The notes under the pieces: model-generated
Told to the model about the DNA's origin: nothing
What the model saw: the letters and a program-made list of their open reading frames with translations, nothing else
The model's database searches: none
NCBI GenBank assembly: GCA_002298155.1
Contig: DBME01000148.1
Location: 1 to 8,706 of the forward strand
Source: Holophagaceae bacterium UBA706
Lineage (GTDB): Bacteria > Acidobacteriota > Holophagae > Holophagales > Holophagaceae
Direction of reading: 5' to 3'
DNA: 8,706 bases
Shown here: positions 1-5,643 of the stretch, one piece after another
Numbering within the stretch: the stretch's first letter is position 1
Layout: the number at the start of each line of letters is the position of its first letter
Position numbers and translations under genes: made by a program

Positions 1-69
1 GCAATCCATGCTCGCGCGGCCCGGCCCCTCTGCGGGATAATCGATCTTGAACCTTGTGGAATGGAATTC

Positions 70-783
70 ATGAACGCACGTGCCCGCCTCACCCTCCTCT
101 GCCTCCTCCCCGCAGCCCTGGCGGCCGGTGAACCCATGGAAGGCGTGGTGGTGCCCTACCGGCAGGTGGAGGTCTGCGCGCCCGTTTCCAGCTTCATCGT
201 CGAACTGAAGGTCAAGGAAGGGGAGCCGGTCAAGGCGGGCCAGCCCCTGGCCCTCCTGTACGGCAAGCTGGAGGAACTGGAGATGCAGCGGGCCAAGATG
301 GTGCTCACCCGCCGCGAATACGAGGCCAAGGCCGCCAAGAACCTCTACGCCAACAAGGTCATCCCCGAGACCAAGGCCCTGGAATCCGGCTACGAGCTGG
401 AAATGGCCCGCCTCAACTACGAGACGGCCATGGAGAACGTGAAGCTCCGCACCATCCTCGCCCCCATCGACGGGCTGGTGGTGGAGAAGTGCCGCGACCT
501 GGGAGAAGCCGTGTCCAGCGCCCAGCCCGTCTTCCGCATCCTGGATTTCAGCAAGGTGATCGTGCTGTGCGCGGTGAAGTCGGAAAAAATGGGGCGCCTG
601 ACGGTGGGCCAGAAGGTGAACGCGCGCATCCCCCAGCTCGAGGGAGCCCCCACCTTCCCCGGGGAGATCGTCCTCGTGGATCCCCACGCCGATTCAGCGG
701 GGCTTTTCAGGGTAAAGGTGCTGGTGGACAACCCCGACCTGCGCATCCGGGTGGGGCTGAAAGCGGTGGTCGCAGGTTCCTAG
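70..783 (+). CDS. Periplasmic adaptor (HlyD/RND membrane-fusion protein), short form
   Basis: A 237-residue exported adaptor of the membrane-fusion family, whose members link an inner-membrane transporter to an outer-membrane channel. Residues 1-19 look like a Sec signal peptide (basic N-region, Leu/Ala core, ALA-A cleavage). The two half-lipoyl motifs lie at about 22-62 (VKEGEPVKAGQPL) and 129-160 (ILAPIDGLVVEK). Between them is a charged helical hairpin at about 66-127, and a beta-barrel-like C-terminus follows from about 162. The family is usually 300-400 residues, so the hairpin and the membrane-proximal domain are reduced. An in-frame ATG lies nine bases upstream at 61; I prefer 70 because GGA at 58-60 is better spaced for it and the signal peptide then starts cleanly. 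No transporter or TolC-like gene follows. A partner could lie upstream of the window. The stop overlaps the convergent neighbour by four bases. The transported substrate cannot be told. Confidence 0.85.
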   Translation: MNARARLTLLCLLPAALAAGEPMEGVVVPYRQVEVCAPVSSFIVELKVKEGEPVKAGQPLALLYGKLEELEMQRAKMVLTRREYEAKAAKNLYANKVIPETKALESGYELEMARLNYETAMENVKLRTILAPIDGLVVEKCRDLGEAVSSAQPVFRILDFSKVIVLCAVKSEKMGRLTVGQKVNARIPQLEGAPTFPGEIVLVDPHADSAGLFRVKVLVDNPDLRIRVGLKAVVAGS

Positions 784-1187
784 GTGAAATTCCTGGGATT
801 CTTTTGACGATCCTGGACCTGGGCAGCCAGGGTCTCCAGGCCGTTCAGGAACCAGTCCTCGGAGATGTCGCCGATGCCGGCCTTCTTGGCCAGGGGCGCA
901 TAGCGCATGTCCACGTGCCGGATCTCCACGTCCACGCGGCTCGCGCCGTGGATGGACACAACCACCAGGTGGTACTCGTTGTTGCGGTGGATGAACCGGC
1001 GCATGGCGGATGTGTGGTTGATTTCCCAGGTGGTGGCGTGGGAGGGGTCGATGGCGGCCACCACCCTCGGACCCAGGGCCGCGTCCACGTTCGCGGTCAT
1101 CTCCTGGGTATAGCGACGCTGGTCCTCTTCCCGCTCGTTCTTCCGAAGTTCGATTAGCCCTTCAAGCGATGAAATGCTGACCGGCAT
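780..1187 (-). CDS. Uncharacterised 135-residue protein
   Basis: I do not recognise this family. The protein is soluble and cytoplasmic in character, with no signal peptide or membrane segment. It has a charged N-terminal helix (about 8-35, rich in Glu, Arg and Gln). A mixed alpha/beta middle contains strand-like stretches YHLVVVSIHG (72-81) and RVDVEIRHVD (84-93), and the C-terminal segment is helical (DWFLNGLETLAAQVQDR, 111-127). The reading frame extends upstream to 1346, but ATG at 1187 is the better start: GGAG lies six bases before it, and the upstream extension is Arg/Pro-rich without domain character. A TACAAT -10-like hexamer sits about 45 bases upstream. The gene stands alone after the FemAB-like gene, with a 92-base gap, and ends tail-to-tail with the adaptor gene. 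Coding status is supported by the ribosome site and balanced composition, not by homology. Confidence 0.7.
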   Translation of the reverse strand: MPVSISSLEGLIELRKNEREEDQRRYTQEMTANVDAALGPRVVAAIDPSHATTWEINHTSAMRRFIHRNNEYHLVVVSIHGASRVDVEIRHVDMRYAPLAKKAGIGDISEDWFLNGLETLAAQVQDRQKNPRNFT

Positions 1188-1231
1188 GGAATGCTCCAGG
1201 GTGGCGGGTGAAGTTGCGCCAAACCTGGGGC

Positions 1232-1237
1232 ATTGTA
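1232..1237 (-). promoter_or_regulatory. Candidate -10 box upstream of the 135-residue protein gene
   Basis: Read on the minus strand this is TACAAT, five of six matches to the sigma-70 -10 consensus. It would give a leader of about 38 bases before the ATG at 1187. No good -35 hexamer is present at 16-18 bases, so the call rests on the -10 and its position only. If real, the gene is transcribed separately from the FemAB-like gene upstream. Confidence 0.3.
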
Positions 1238-1279
1238 TCACTCGACCCAGCAAACATAGGAACGAGCAGTCAGGAGCCC

Positions 1280-2323
1280 TCAGTCCGCCCGGTAAGCGGG
1301 GAAGAACGCGCCGGGAGCCTCGGCGGATCCGCGCCGGAGGGACCACGCCTCCACCTCGGCCGCGTAGCGGGCGGTGTCGTGGATCCGCTTGCAGATGTGG
1401 AAGGCCACCCGGTTCGGGGAGAACCCCGCCTTGAACCGGAAGACGCCGTCCCCGGGCTGGTGGGCGCCGCCGCAGAGCATGCGCCGGCGTCCGGCCAGGG
1501 CGCAGGCCTTGATGCAGGCGAAGTGGTAGGCGTTCACGGGGCGCACCTTGGAGAAGTCCATGTCCAGGGCGGACAAGTGCCAGTACACGTCCTGGTCGTC
1601 CTGGAAGTAGAGGCCCCCGGCCACCACGCGACCCTCGAACTCGGAGAGCATGATCACGGCGTTGTCCGGCATGGTGCGGTGGATCTCGAGGAAATAGTCG
1701 GCGGGCAGGTAGTAGCGCTCTGAGGCCGAACGGCGGTCCATGGTCAGGCGATGGAGCTGGTGGAAGGCCAGGACATCCTCGGTGGTCACGGCGGCGCGCA
1801 CCTGGACCCCGGCCTGGATGGACTGGCGGGTCTGGCGGCGGGTGTCCGAGGTGAGGGACGTGTTCCAGAGCGCCTCCTCGCCCAGGGTCAGGTCCACGTA
1901 GACGATCTCGCGGTTCATTTCCACGTTGTCGGCGGGCAGGACCTGGTTGCCCGGGTTCCAGGGGTTGAGGTGCGCGAACTCGGCGATGATGCCGTCCGCC
2001 GCGCTGTGGGCCTCGAAGGCCTCGTTGAACGCGGCCGCGAGCTCCGGATCGGGGCCGTCGGTGCCCAGGAGGAGGGGGCCGGTGTATTCGGGCGTATAGG
2101 TGTCGAAGCCCCCCAGGCCGGAGCCGGGCGGGACGGGGCGCAAGAAGAAGGGATAGGCGATGCGGCGTTCCGGCCCGCCCACCACGAAAAGCCGCGCCTC
2201 ATGGCCGCAGCTCCGTTCCTGGATCCGCACGTGCTCCAGGCAGCCCATGACGCTGGCACCGATGGGCAGGGCCTCGCGCCAGGCCTCGGTGTCGTGGGTG
2301 GTGAGGACCTGGACCTGCGTCAC
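1280..2323 (-). CDS. FemAB-like / BioF2-type GNAT acyltransferase
   Basis: A 347-residue protein with the look of the FemAB-like double-GNAT family, which transfers acyl or aminoacyl groups, often onto cell-envelope precursors or polysaccharides. An N-terminal half (about 1-140) contains the strand and aromatic patch GFDTYTPEYTGPLLL (72-86). The C-terminal half has the typical helix TRRQTRQSIQAG (161-172), strands with EFEGRVVAGGLYF (228-240), and the family-like C-terminal block LCGGAHQPGDGVFRFKAGFSP (283-303). Length matches the family's usual 330-360. The start is taken as GTG at 2323: it overlaps the TGA of the upstream proline-dehydrogenase-like gene as GTGA, and the domain begins at once. 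The longer frame to 2434 is antisense-like Pro/Arg-rich sequence. There is no signal peptide, so it acts in the cytoplasm or at its membrane face. Translational coupling implies it works with the flavoenzyme. Its acceptor is unknown. Confidence 0.8.
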   Translation of the reverse strand: MTQVQVLTTHDTEAWREALPIGASVMGCLEHVRIQERSCGHEARLFVVGGPERRIAYPFFLRPVPPGSGLGGFDTYTPEYTGPLLLGTDGPDPELAAAFNEAFEAHSAADGIIAEFAHLNPWNPGNQVLPADNVEMNREIVYVDLTLGEEALWNTSLTSDTRRQTRQSIQAGVQVRAAVTTEDVLAFHQLHRLTMDRRSASERYYLPADYFLEIHRTMPDNAVIMLSEFEGRVVAGGLYFQDDQDVYWHLSALDMDFSKVRPVNAYHFACIKACALAGRRRMLCGGAHQPGDGVFRFKAGFSPNRVAFHICKRIHDTARYAAEVEAWSLRRGSAEAPGAFFPAYRAD

Positions 2324-3267
2324 GGCCGGCTCTGCGCGGGGGAGGGCTTGGCCGCGTCCGGGGTCTGCCGGGGACGGGAACCCAGGGCGCCGCGGGGATC
2401 CCGGCGGACGCAACCCAGGACGTACTCGTACCACTGGGCCCCATAGGGCACATAGCAGCGCACGGGCCAGCCCTTACTGGCCAGGTCCTCGGCGAGGTCC
2501 TGGCGCACGCCGTACAGGAGCTGGATCTCCAGGGCCGACTGGGGCAGTTTGTGTTTCGCGACCACCTCCATGGCCCGCGCGATGGCGGCCGGATCGTGGG
2601 TGGCCAGGGCCAGGCTTCCGCCATGCGCCAGGGCGGTCTCGAGGTCCCGCAGGAAGGCCGCGTCCATGGCCTCCTTGCCCCGCACCACGACCTCCGGCGA
2701 TTCCCAGTAGCCGCCCTTGACCAGGCGGATGCCGGCGCCCAGGGCCACCATGCGGTCCAGGTCGGCGCGATTGCGGTGGAGGTAGCTCTGGAGGACGATC
2801 CCCACCTGGCCCGGGAACTCGTCCAGGGCCTCCTCGAAGAGCCTGAGGGTGGCTTCGACGTAGGCCGACTCCTCCATGTCGATGCGGACGTAGACGCCCT
2901 GGGCGCTGGCGGCTTCCATCACCCGGCGCAGTTCCTGGCGGCAGAGGGCCTCGTCCACATCCAGCCCGATCTTGGTAAGCTTGAGGGAGAGGTGGGAGTC
3001 CAGTCCTCCGCTGCGGATGCTCTCAAGGCAGGCGATGATCTGGTCCGTGTTGCGCGGCACCTCGTCCCGGTTCTTCACGTGGGTGCCGATGAGGTTCAGG
3101 GTGCCTTTGATGCCCTTGGCGTTGAGGCCGCGGACCGCGTCCAGACCGTTCTCCAGCTTCTCTCCGGCCACGAAGTGCCAGGCCATGTCCCGCAGGATGG
3201 GCGTGCTCATGGCGAGCTTGCGTATCCAACCCTGGCGGGAGACGGCGGAGAGGATTTTTCGGATCAT
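2320..3267 (-). CDS. Proline-dehydrogenase-like FAD enzyme
   Basis: A 315-residue monofunctional PRODH-fold protein. Family members oxidise L-proline to pyrroline-5-carboxylate and pass electrons from FAD to quinone. Recognisable motifs in order are FVAGE (32-36), SLKLTKIGLDVD (94-105, active-site Lys96), VRIDMEES (127-134, Asp130), VGIVLQSYLHR (155-165), RLVKGGYW (181-188), ATHDP (222-226), EIQLLYGVRQDL (247-258) and CYVPYGAQWYEY (271-282). Length fits the family. Unusually, the Arg-Arg pair expected 13-14 residues after Tyr272 is Gly285-Cys286, while an RR occurs at 288-289; the C-terminus is a Pro/Arg-rich tail instead of the usual short helix. ATG at 3267 has AGGAG seven bases upstream; the in-frame extension to 3351 is not needed. 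It is the first gene of a two-gene unit and overlaps the FemAB-like gene by four bases. No P5C dehydrogenase gene is present. The fold is secure, but proline as substrate is not. Confidence 0.85.
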   Translation of the reverse strand: MIRKILSAVSRQGWIRKLAMSTPILRDMAWHFVAGEKLENGLDAVRGLNAKGIKGTLNLIGTHVKNRDEVPRNTDQIIACLESIRSGGLDSHLSLKLTKIGLDVDEALCRQELRRVMEAASAQGVYVRIDMEESAYVEATLRLFEEALDEFPGQVGIVLQSYLHRNRADLDRMVALGAGIRLVKGGYWESPEVVVRGKEAMDAAFLRDLETALAHGGSLALATHDPAAIARAMEVVAKHKLPQSALEIQLLYGVRQDLAEDLASKGWPVRCYVPYGAQWYEYVLGCVRRDPRGALGSRPRQTPDAAKPSPAQSRP

Positions 3268-3644
3268 GGAATGACTCCTGGCTGCCCGCTTTGTCGGCCT
3301 TATTTTTACAAAAGGCCTCGACCTGCCCTGATCGGGGTCGGAACGGGTCAAAATCTTTTATTTCCTTGTGGAATGATTATCCACTTGATGAATTTGAATG
3401 GAACACCAATATTGGAAATTCTTTTTTGCCACCGATAGGTCGTTTGTTCGCAAGGCGAGAACCGGATCGGAAAGGCTGGGCCTGGACGGGCCCATTGGGT
3501 CCACCGGTCGGCTGGTGTCGAAGTCCATTGGCGCATTCAAGTCTAATTAATTCAACATTAAATGGTAAACTTATGACAACGTGGGCCTTGATTGCCGGGG
3601 GCCCCGCAGCGAAGCTGGCCTCATTCCGAGGAAGGAAGTGGCCT
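3268..3644. other. A+T-richer intergenic region between divergent genes
   Basis: These 377 bases separate the divergent PRODH-like and GNAT genes and must hold both their promoters. Base composition is visibly A+T-richer than elsewhere, especially at 3350-3425 and 3540-3575. I see no convincing gene; the open frames here are short or extend neighbours without a ribosome site. Small dyads can be read: GGCCTT (3296-3301) with AAGGCC (3312-3317), GTGGA (3368-3372) with TCCAC (3380-3384), and the palindrome CCAATATTGG (3406-3415). TTATCCACT at 3377-3385 differs from the DnaA-box consensus at its last base. None is strong enough to name, and no clear -35/-10 pair stands out on either strand. Confidence 0.5.
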
Positions 3645-4229
3645 GTGCCATACCTGTTCTTCACGTCCCACACCCTGCCTCCCCCGGATCCGCCCGTGCT
3701 GGAGCCGGGGTTCCGCATGGAGATCTGGCGCCCTTCCACCCTGCAGCCTCTGCGCTGGGAGCTGCTGGCCGTGCCCTTCGTGGCCTGGAGCCTCTTCCAC
3801 TTCCTGGGCATCTTCGCCAACCGGGACTACTTCCTGCTCCTGATCTTCCAGGGGGCCAAGCTCGTGCACCGCACCTGCGTGATTCCGCCCCATTTCAAGT
3901 TCCCGTTCATGGGAGCCATGGACCTCCAGGCCGCCGGGATCTGGACGCATCCCGCCATGCGAGGCCGGGGCCTGGGACTCCTGGCCGTCCAGGAGGTGCT
4001 GCGCAGGATCGAAACTCCGGGACGGACGTTGTGGTATCTGACCCGCGAGGAGAACAGCGCCTCCATCCGCCTGGCGGAAAAGGCCGGGCTGGTGCTGGCT
4101 GCCCGGGGCCGCCGGCGGCATCGGCTGGGCTTGCGGGTGCTTGGGAGGTTCCACCTCGATGAGGTCATTGAGCCGGCGCCGCGCGATCCCGGGTTGGGGC
4201 ATACTGAAGGAATTCCAACGCAGGGCTAG
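3645..4229 (+). CDS. GNAT family N-acetyltransferase
   Basis: A 194-residue acetyl-CoA-dependent transferase of the GNAT fold. The pyrophosphate-binding motif A is AAGIWTHPAMRGRGLG (96-111), with R106-x-x-G109-x-G111 followed by the helix LLAVQEVLRR. The later segment LWYLTREENSASIRLAEKAG (129-148) matches the usual beta5-alpha4 region, where an Asn/Ser-rich turn precedes the C-terminal helix. A hydrophobic stretch (about 40-70, VPFVAWSLFHFLGIF and YFLLLIFQG) precedes the motif. I chose GTG at 3645 because GGAAG lies six bases before it within a purine-rich GAGGAAGGAAG. Alternatives are ATG at 3573, with no ribosome site, and ATG at 3717. The frame upstream of 3573 is probably not translated. 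Similar proteins are often seen near polysaccharide genes, but none is visible here. The acceptor is unknown. The thioredoxin gene follows after 95 bases and may share its transcript. Confidence 0.75.
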   Translation: MPYLFFTSHTLPPPDPPVLEPGFRMEIWRPSTLQPLRWELLAVPFVAWSLFHFLGIFANRDYFLLLIFQGAKLVHRTCVIPPHFKFPFMGAMDLQAAGIWTHPAMRGRGLGLLAVQEVLRRIETPGRTLWYLTREENSASIRLAEKAGLVLAARGRRRHRLGLRVLGRFHLDEVIEPAPRDPGLGHTEGIPTQG

Positions 4230-4324
4230 CCTCCAGAAAGGCCATTTCGGACCTCGGCAAGGACCTGCGCCCGGGCTGCCGTTTGCCTCGTCCGTCCGGT
4301 TACCGATCCTGAAAGGAATGCCCC

Positions 4325-4699
4325 ATGCTCGAACGATTCGCCATCGCCCTTGCCGCCTGCGCGGCTTTGTCCGCCCAGGTACCCGCCGTGGATCCCCCGG
4401 GGCTGGCCCAGATCCTGAAGGCGGGCACCTGGACGGTCGTGGAGTTTGGAGGCCCCACCTGCATTCCCTGCAAGAAAATGCAGCCCATCCTCGCGGACCT
4501 CCAGAAACAGTTGGGAACCCGCGCCCAGGTCCGCAATTTCTACGTGACCGAATTCACCAAGGAAGCCCGGGCCTACAAGATCATGGCCATGCCGACCCAG
4601 GTGGTGTTCAACCCGTCAGGGCAGGAAGTTCTTCGTCATGTGGGGTTCTGGGAAAAACCGGACTTCCTGGCCGCCCTTGCGCAGGCTGGGCTCAAGTGA
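4325..4699 (+). CDS. Periplasmic thioredoxin-like protein (CIPC)
   Basis: A 124-residue secreted thioredoxin-fold protein. Residues 1-17 form a signal peptide (MLERFAIALAACAALSA, cleavage before Gln18), so the mature protein works in the periplasm. The fold then runs through VVEFGGPTCIPCKKMQPIL (38-56), with the redox pair Cys46 and Cys49, and AMPTQVVF (88-95), with the conserved cis-proline at Pro90. The sequence around the active site resembles the C-terminal gamma domain of DsbD more than cytoplasmic thioredoxin (WCGPC). AAAGGA at 4312-4317, seven bases before ATG, decides the start. Its TGA overlaps the GTG of the CcdA-like gene (GTGA), so the two are translated together. The likely role is to receive electrons from CcdA and reduce disulfides in periplasmic or exported partners. 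The client is not visible in the window. Confidence 0.9.
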   Translation: MLERFAIALAACAALSAQVPAVDPPGLAQILKAGTWTVVEFGGPTCIPCKKMQPILADLQKQLGTRAQVRNFYVTEFTKEARAYKIMAMPTQVVFNPSGQEVLRHVGFWEKPDFLAALAQAGLK

Positions 4700-5409
4700 C
4701 GGCAGGCCTGTTGGACCGTTTGGCAGACGTCGTGGCCCAGGCTCCGGCCTATCAGCAATTGGCCCTGGTTTTTCTCGGCGGGCTATTGACCTCCGCGAAC
4801 CCCTGCGTCCTGGTCGCCGCGCCGCTCATCGTCGGGTTCACAGGGGGCACCCGGGAGGGCCGGCACCACCCGGTGGTGCTGTCGGGTGTCTTTGTGCTCG
4901 GACTTGCCGCTGCTTTCACGATCCTTGGGCTCGTGGCGGCCCTGACGGGATCCCTGCTGGGGGATGTGGGATGGATCTGGAAAGCGGTCCTCGGCTTCAT
5001 CCTGCTGGTCCTGGGGTTCAACCTGCTGGGGCTCTTCGCGCTCCCCACGCCGTCCCACGCACGGCTCCAGCGCTTTCATGGCGCTGGGCTGCTGGGCGCT
5101 TTCACCCTGGGGGGCCTGACGGGGACCCTCTCCGCCCCCTGCGCCACGCCGGCCCTGGCGGCGGTCCTGACCCTTGTGGCCTTCCAGAAGAAGATCCTTT
5201 GGGGCGGTGTCCTGCTATTCGCCTATGCGCTGGGCCATGTCCTGCTCCTGTTCCTTGCCGGTGCCTCCTCCGGGTTTGCGAGCCGGTATGCGCAGGGACG
5301 TTTTTCGGCGGTGGCCGGGCGTTGGCTTCCCAAGGCCATGGGAGGCCTGCTGTTGGTTTGCGCGGGCTGGATCCTCTGGTTGGCCTGGCAGGCGCGGGCC
5401 ACGGCCTGA
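4696..5409 (+). CDS. CcdA/DsbD-beta family transmembrane thiol-disulfide transporter
   Basis: A 237-residue integral membrane protein of the CcdA family, which moves reducing equivalents from cytoplasmic thioredoxin across the inner membrane. Six hydrophobic segments can be read at about 22-48, 60-85, 95-117, 131-163, 167-190 and 212-232. The two functional cysteines stand in their usual contexts: Cys37 in SANPCVLVAAP at the first helix and Cys149 in LSAPCATPALA at the fourth. Length (about 220-240) is normal for the family. The GTG start lies in a GTGA overlap with the thioredoxin gene, which gives strong evidence of coupling. With that protein it makes a split equivalent of DsbD beta and gamma domains, and no alpha-domain protein is nearby. 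Possible uses include cytochrome c maturation, disulfide isomerase reduction or peroxide defence. The context does not choose between them. Confidence 0.9.
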   Translation: MTAGLLDRLADVVAQAPAYQQLALVFLGGLLTSANPCVLVAAPLIVGFTGGTREGRHHPVVLSGVFVLGLAAAFTILGLVAALTGSLLGDVGWIWKAVLGFILLVLGFNLLGLFALPTPSHARLQRFHGAGLLGAFTLGGLTGTLSAPCATPALAAVLTLVAFQKKILWGGVLLFAYALGHVLLLFLAGASSGFASRYAQGRFSAVAGRWLPKAMGGLLLVCAGWILWLAWQARATA

Positions 5410-5426
5410 CGGGGAGAAGCCATGCG

Positions 5427-5460
5427 AAAAACCCCCGGACCGTCTCCCGGTCCGGGGGTT
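5427..5460 (-). terminator. Rho-independent terminator, bidirectional
   Basis: A perfect 13-base-pair stem pairs AACCCCCGGACCG (5430-5442) with CGGTCCGGGGGTT (5448-5460) across a five-base loop. Read on the minus strand it is followed by a five-T run (5431-5427), so it should strongly end transcripts of the tRNA-Arg gene just upstream on that strand. On the plus strand it follows the CcdA-like gene, with only a weak U-tract after the stem, so it probably serves both convergent units. Confidence 0.9.
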
Positions 5461-5473
5461 CCTGGTTTCCCAG

Positions 5474-5550
5474 TGGTGCAGCCGGCGCGACTCGAACGCG
5501 CGACCCTTGGCTTCGGAGGCCAATACTCTATCCAACTGAGCTACGGCTGC
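5474..5550 (-). tRNA. tRNA-Arg (anticodon CCG)
   Basis: A complete 77-base tRNA on the minus strand. The acceptor stem is GCAGCCG paired with CGGCTGC, then discriminator A and an encoded CCA. The D arm is GCTC/GAGT with the loop AGTTGGATA and one G-T wobble. The anticodon stem TTGGC/GCCAA closes the loop CTCCGAA, giving anticodon CCG, which reads the arginine codon CGG. The T arm is GCGCG/CGCGC with loop TTCGAGT. All four stems pair and the invariant bases are present. The gene ends 14 bases before a strong terminator. No repeated copy of its 3' end was seen, so there is no sign of an integrated element. Confidence 0.96.
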
Positions 5551-5559
5551 TGGGTTCCC

Positions 5560-5609
5560 GGCCGTGCAAAGCGCCGGAGAGGCTGATTCTCGCACATTCC
5601 GGCACGGCC
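5560..5609. repeat. Nested inverted repeats between tRNA-Arg and barrel gene
   Basis: GGCCGTGC (5560-5567) is perfectly complementary to GCACGGCC (5602-5609). Inside, GCCGGA (5573-5578) pairs with TCCGGC (5598-5603) as an alternative stem, and GAGA (5577-5580) can pair with TCTC (5588-5591). The element lies after the barrel-protein gene and just before the tRNA on the same strand. It could be a weak terminator, a processing site in a leader, or chance in GC-rich DNA. No T-run follows it. Confidence 0.35.
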
Positions 5610-5643
5610 TGACTACCCTTTCTTGGCCCGGGGATGGGGCGGC

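Noticed and set aside
2320..2440. Frameshift explaining the odd C-terminus of the PRODH-like protein
   Set aside because: Neither alternative frame restores the usual RRLxER-type ending, and the stop codon is positioned in a clean GTGA coupling with the next gene.
52..3375. Exact 12-base repeat CCTTGTGGAATG at 52-63 and 3364-3375
   Set aside because: A shared 12-mer is expected by chance about twice in a window of this size, and the flanking bases do not match.
3377..3385. TTATCCACT, one base from a DnaA box, in A+T-rich DNA as a possible replication origin
   Set aside because: Only one good box is present, no cluster, and no dnaA, dnaN, parA or similar gene is nearby.
2551..3438. A 295-codon plus-strand frame over the PRODH-like gene, and a similar one at 1751-2446 over the FemAB-like gene
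   Set aside because: Both are mirror frames of well-supported minus-strand genes with low-complexity Gly/Val/His/Ala composition and no recognisable motif.
3291..3644. Upstream extension of the GNAT gene to give a 312-residue protein
   Set aside because: The added sequence crosses the A+T-rich intergenic region, has no ribosome site at its ATG codons and no domain character; GTG at 3645 has a strong purine-rich site at proper spacing.
5474..5550. tRNA-Arg gene as an integration site for a mobile element
   Set aside because: No integrase gene and no direct repeat of the tRNA 3' end were seen on either side.
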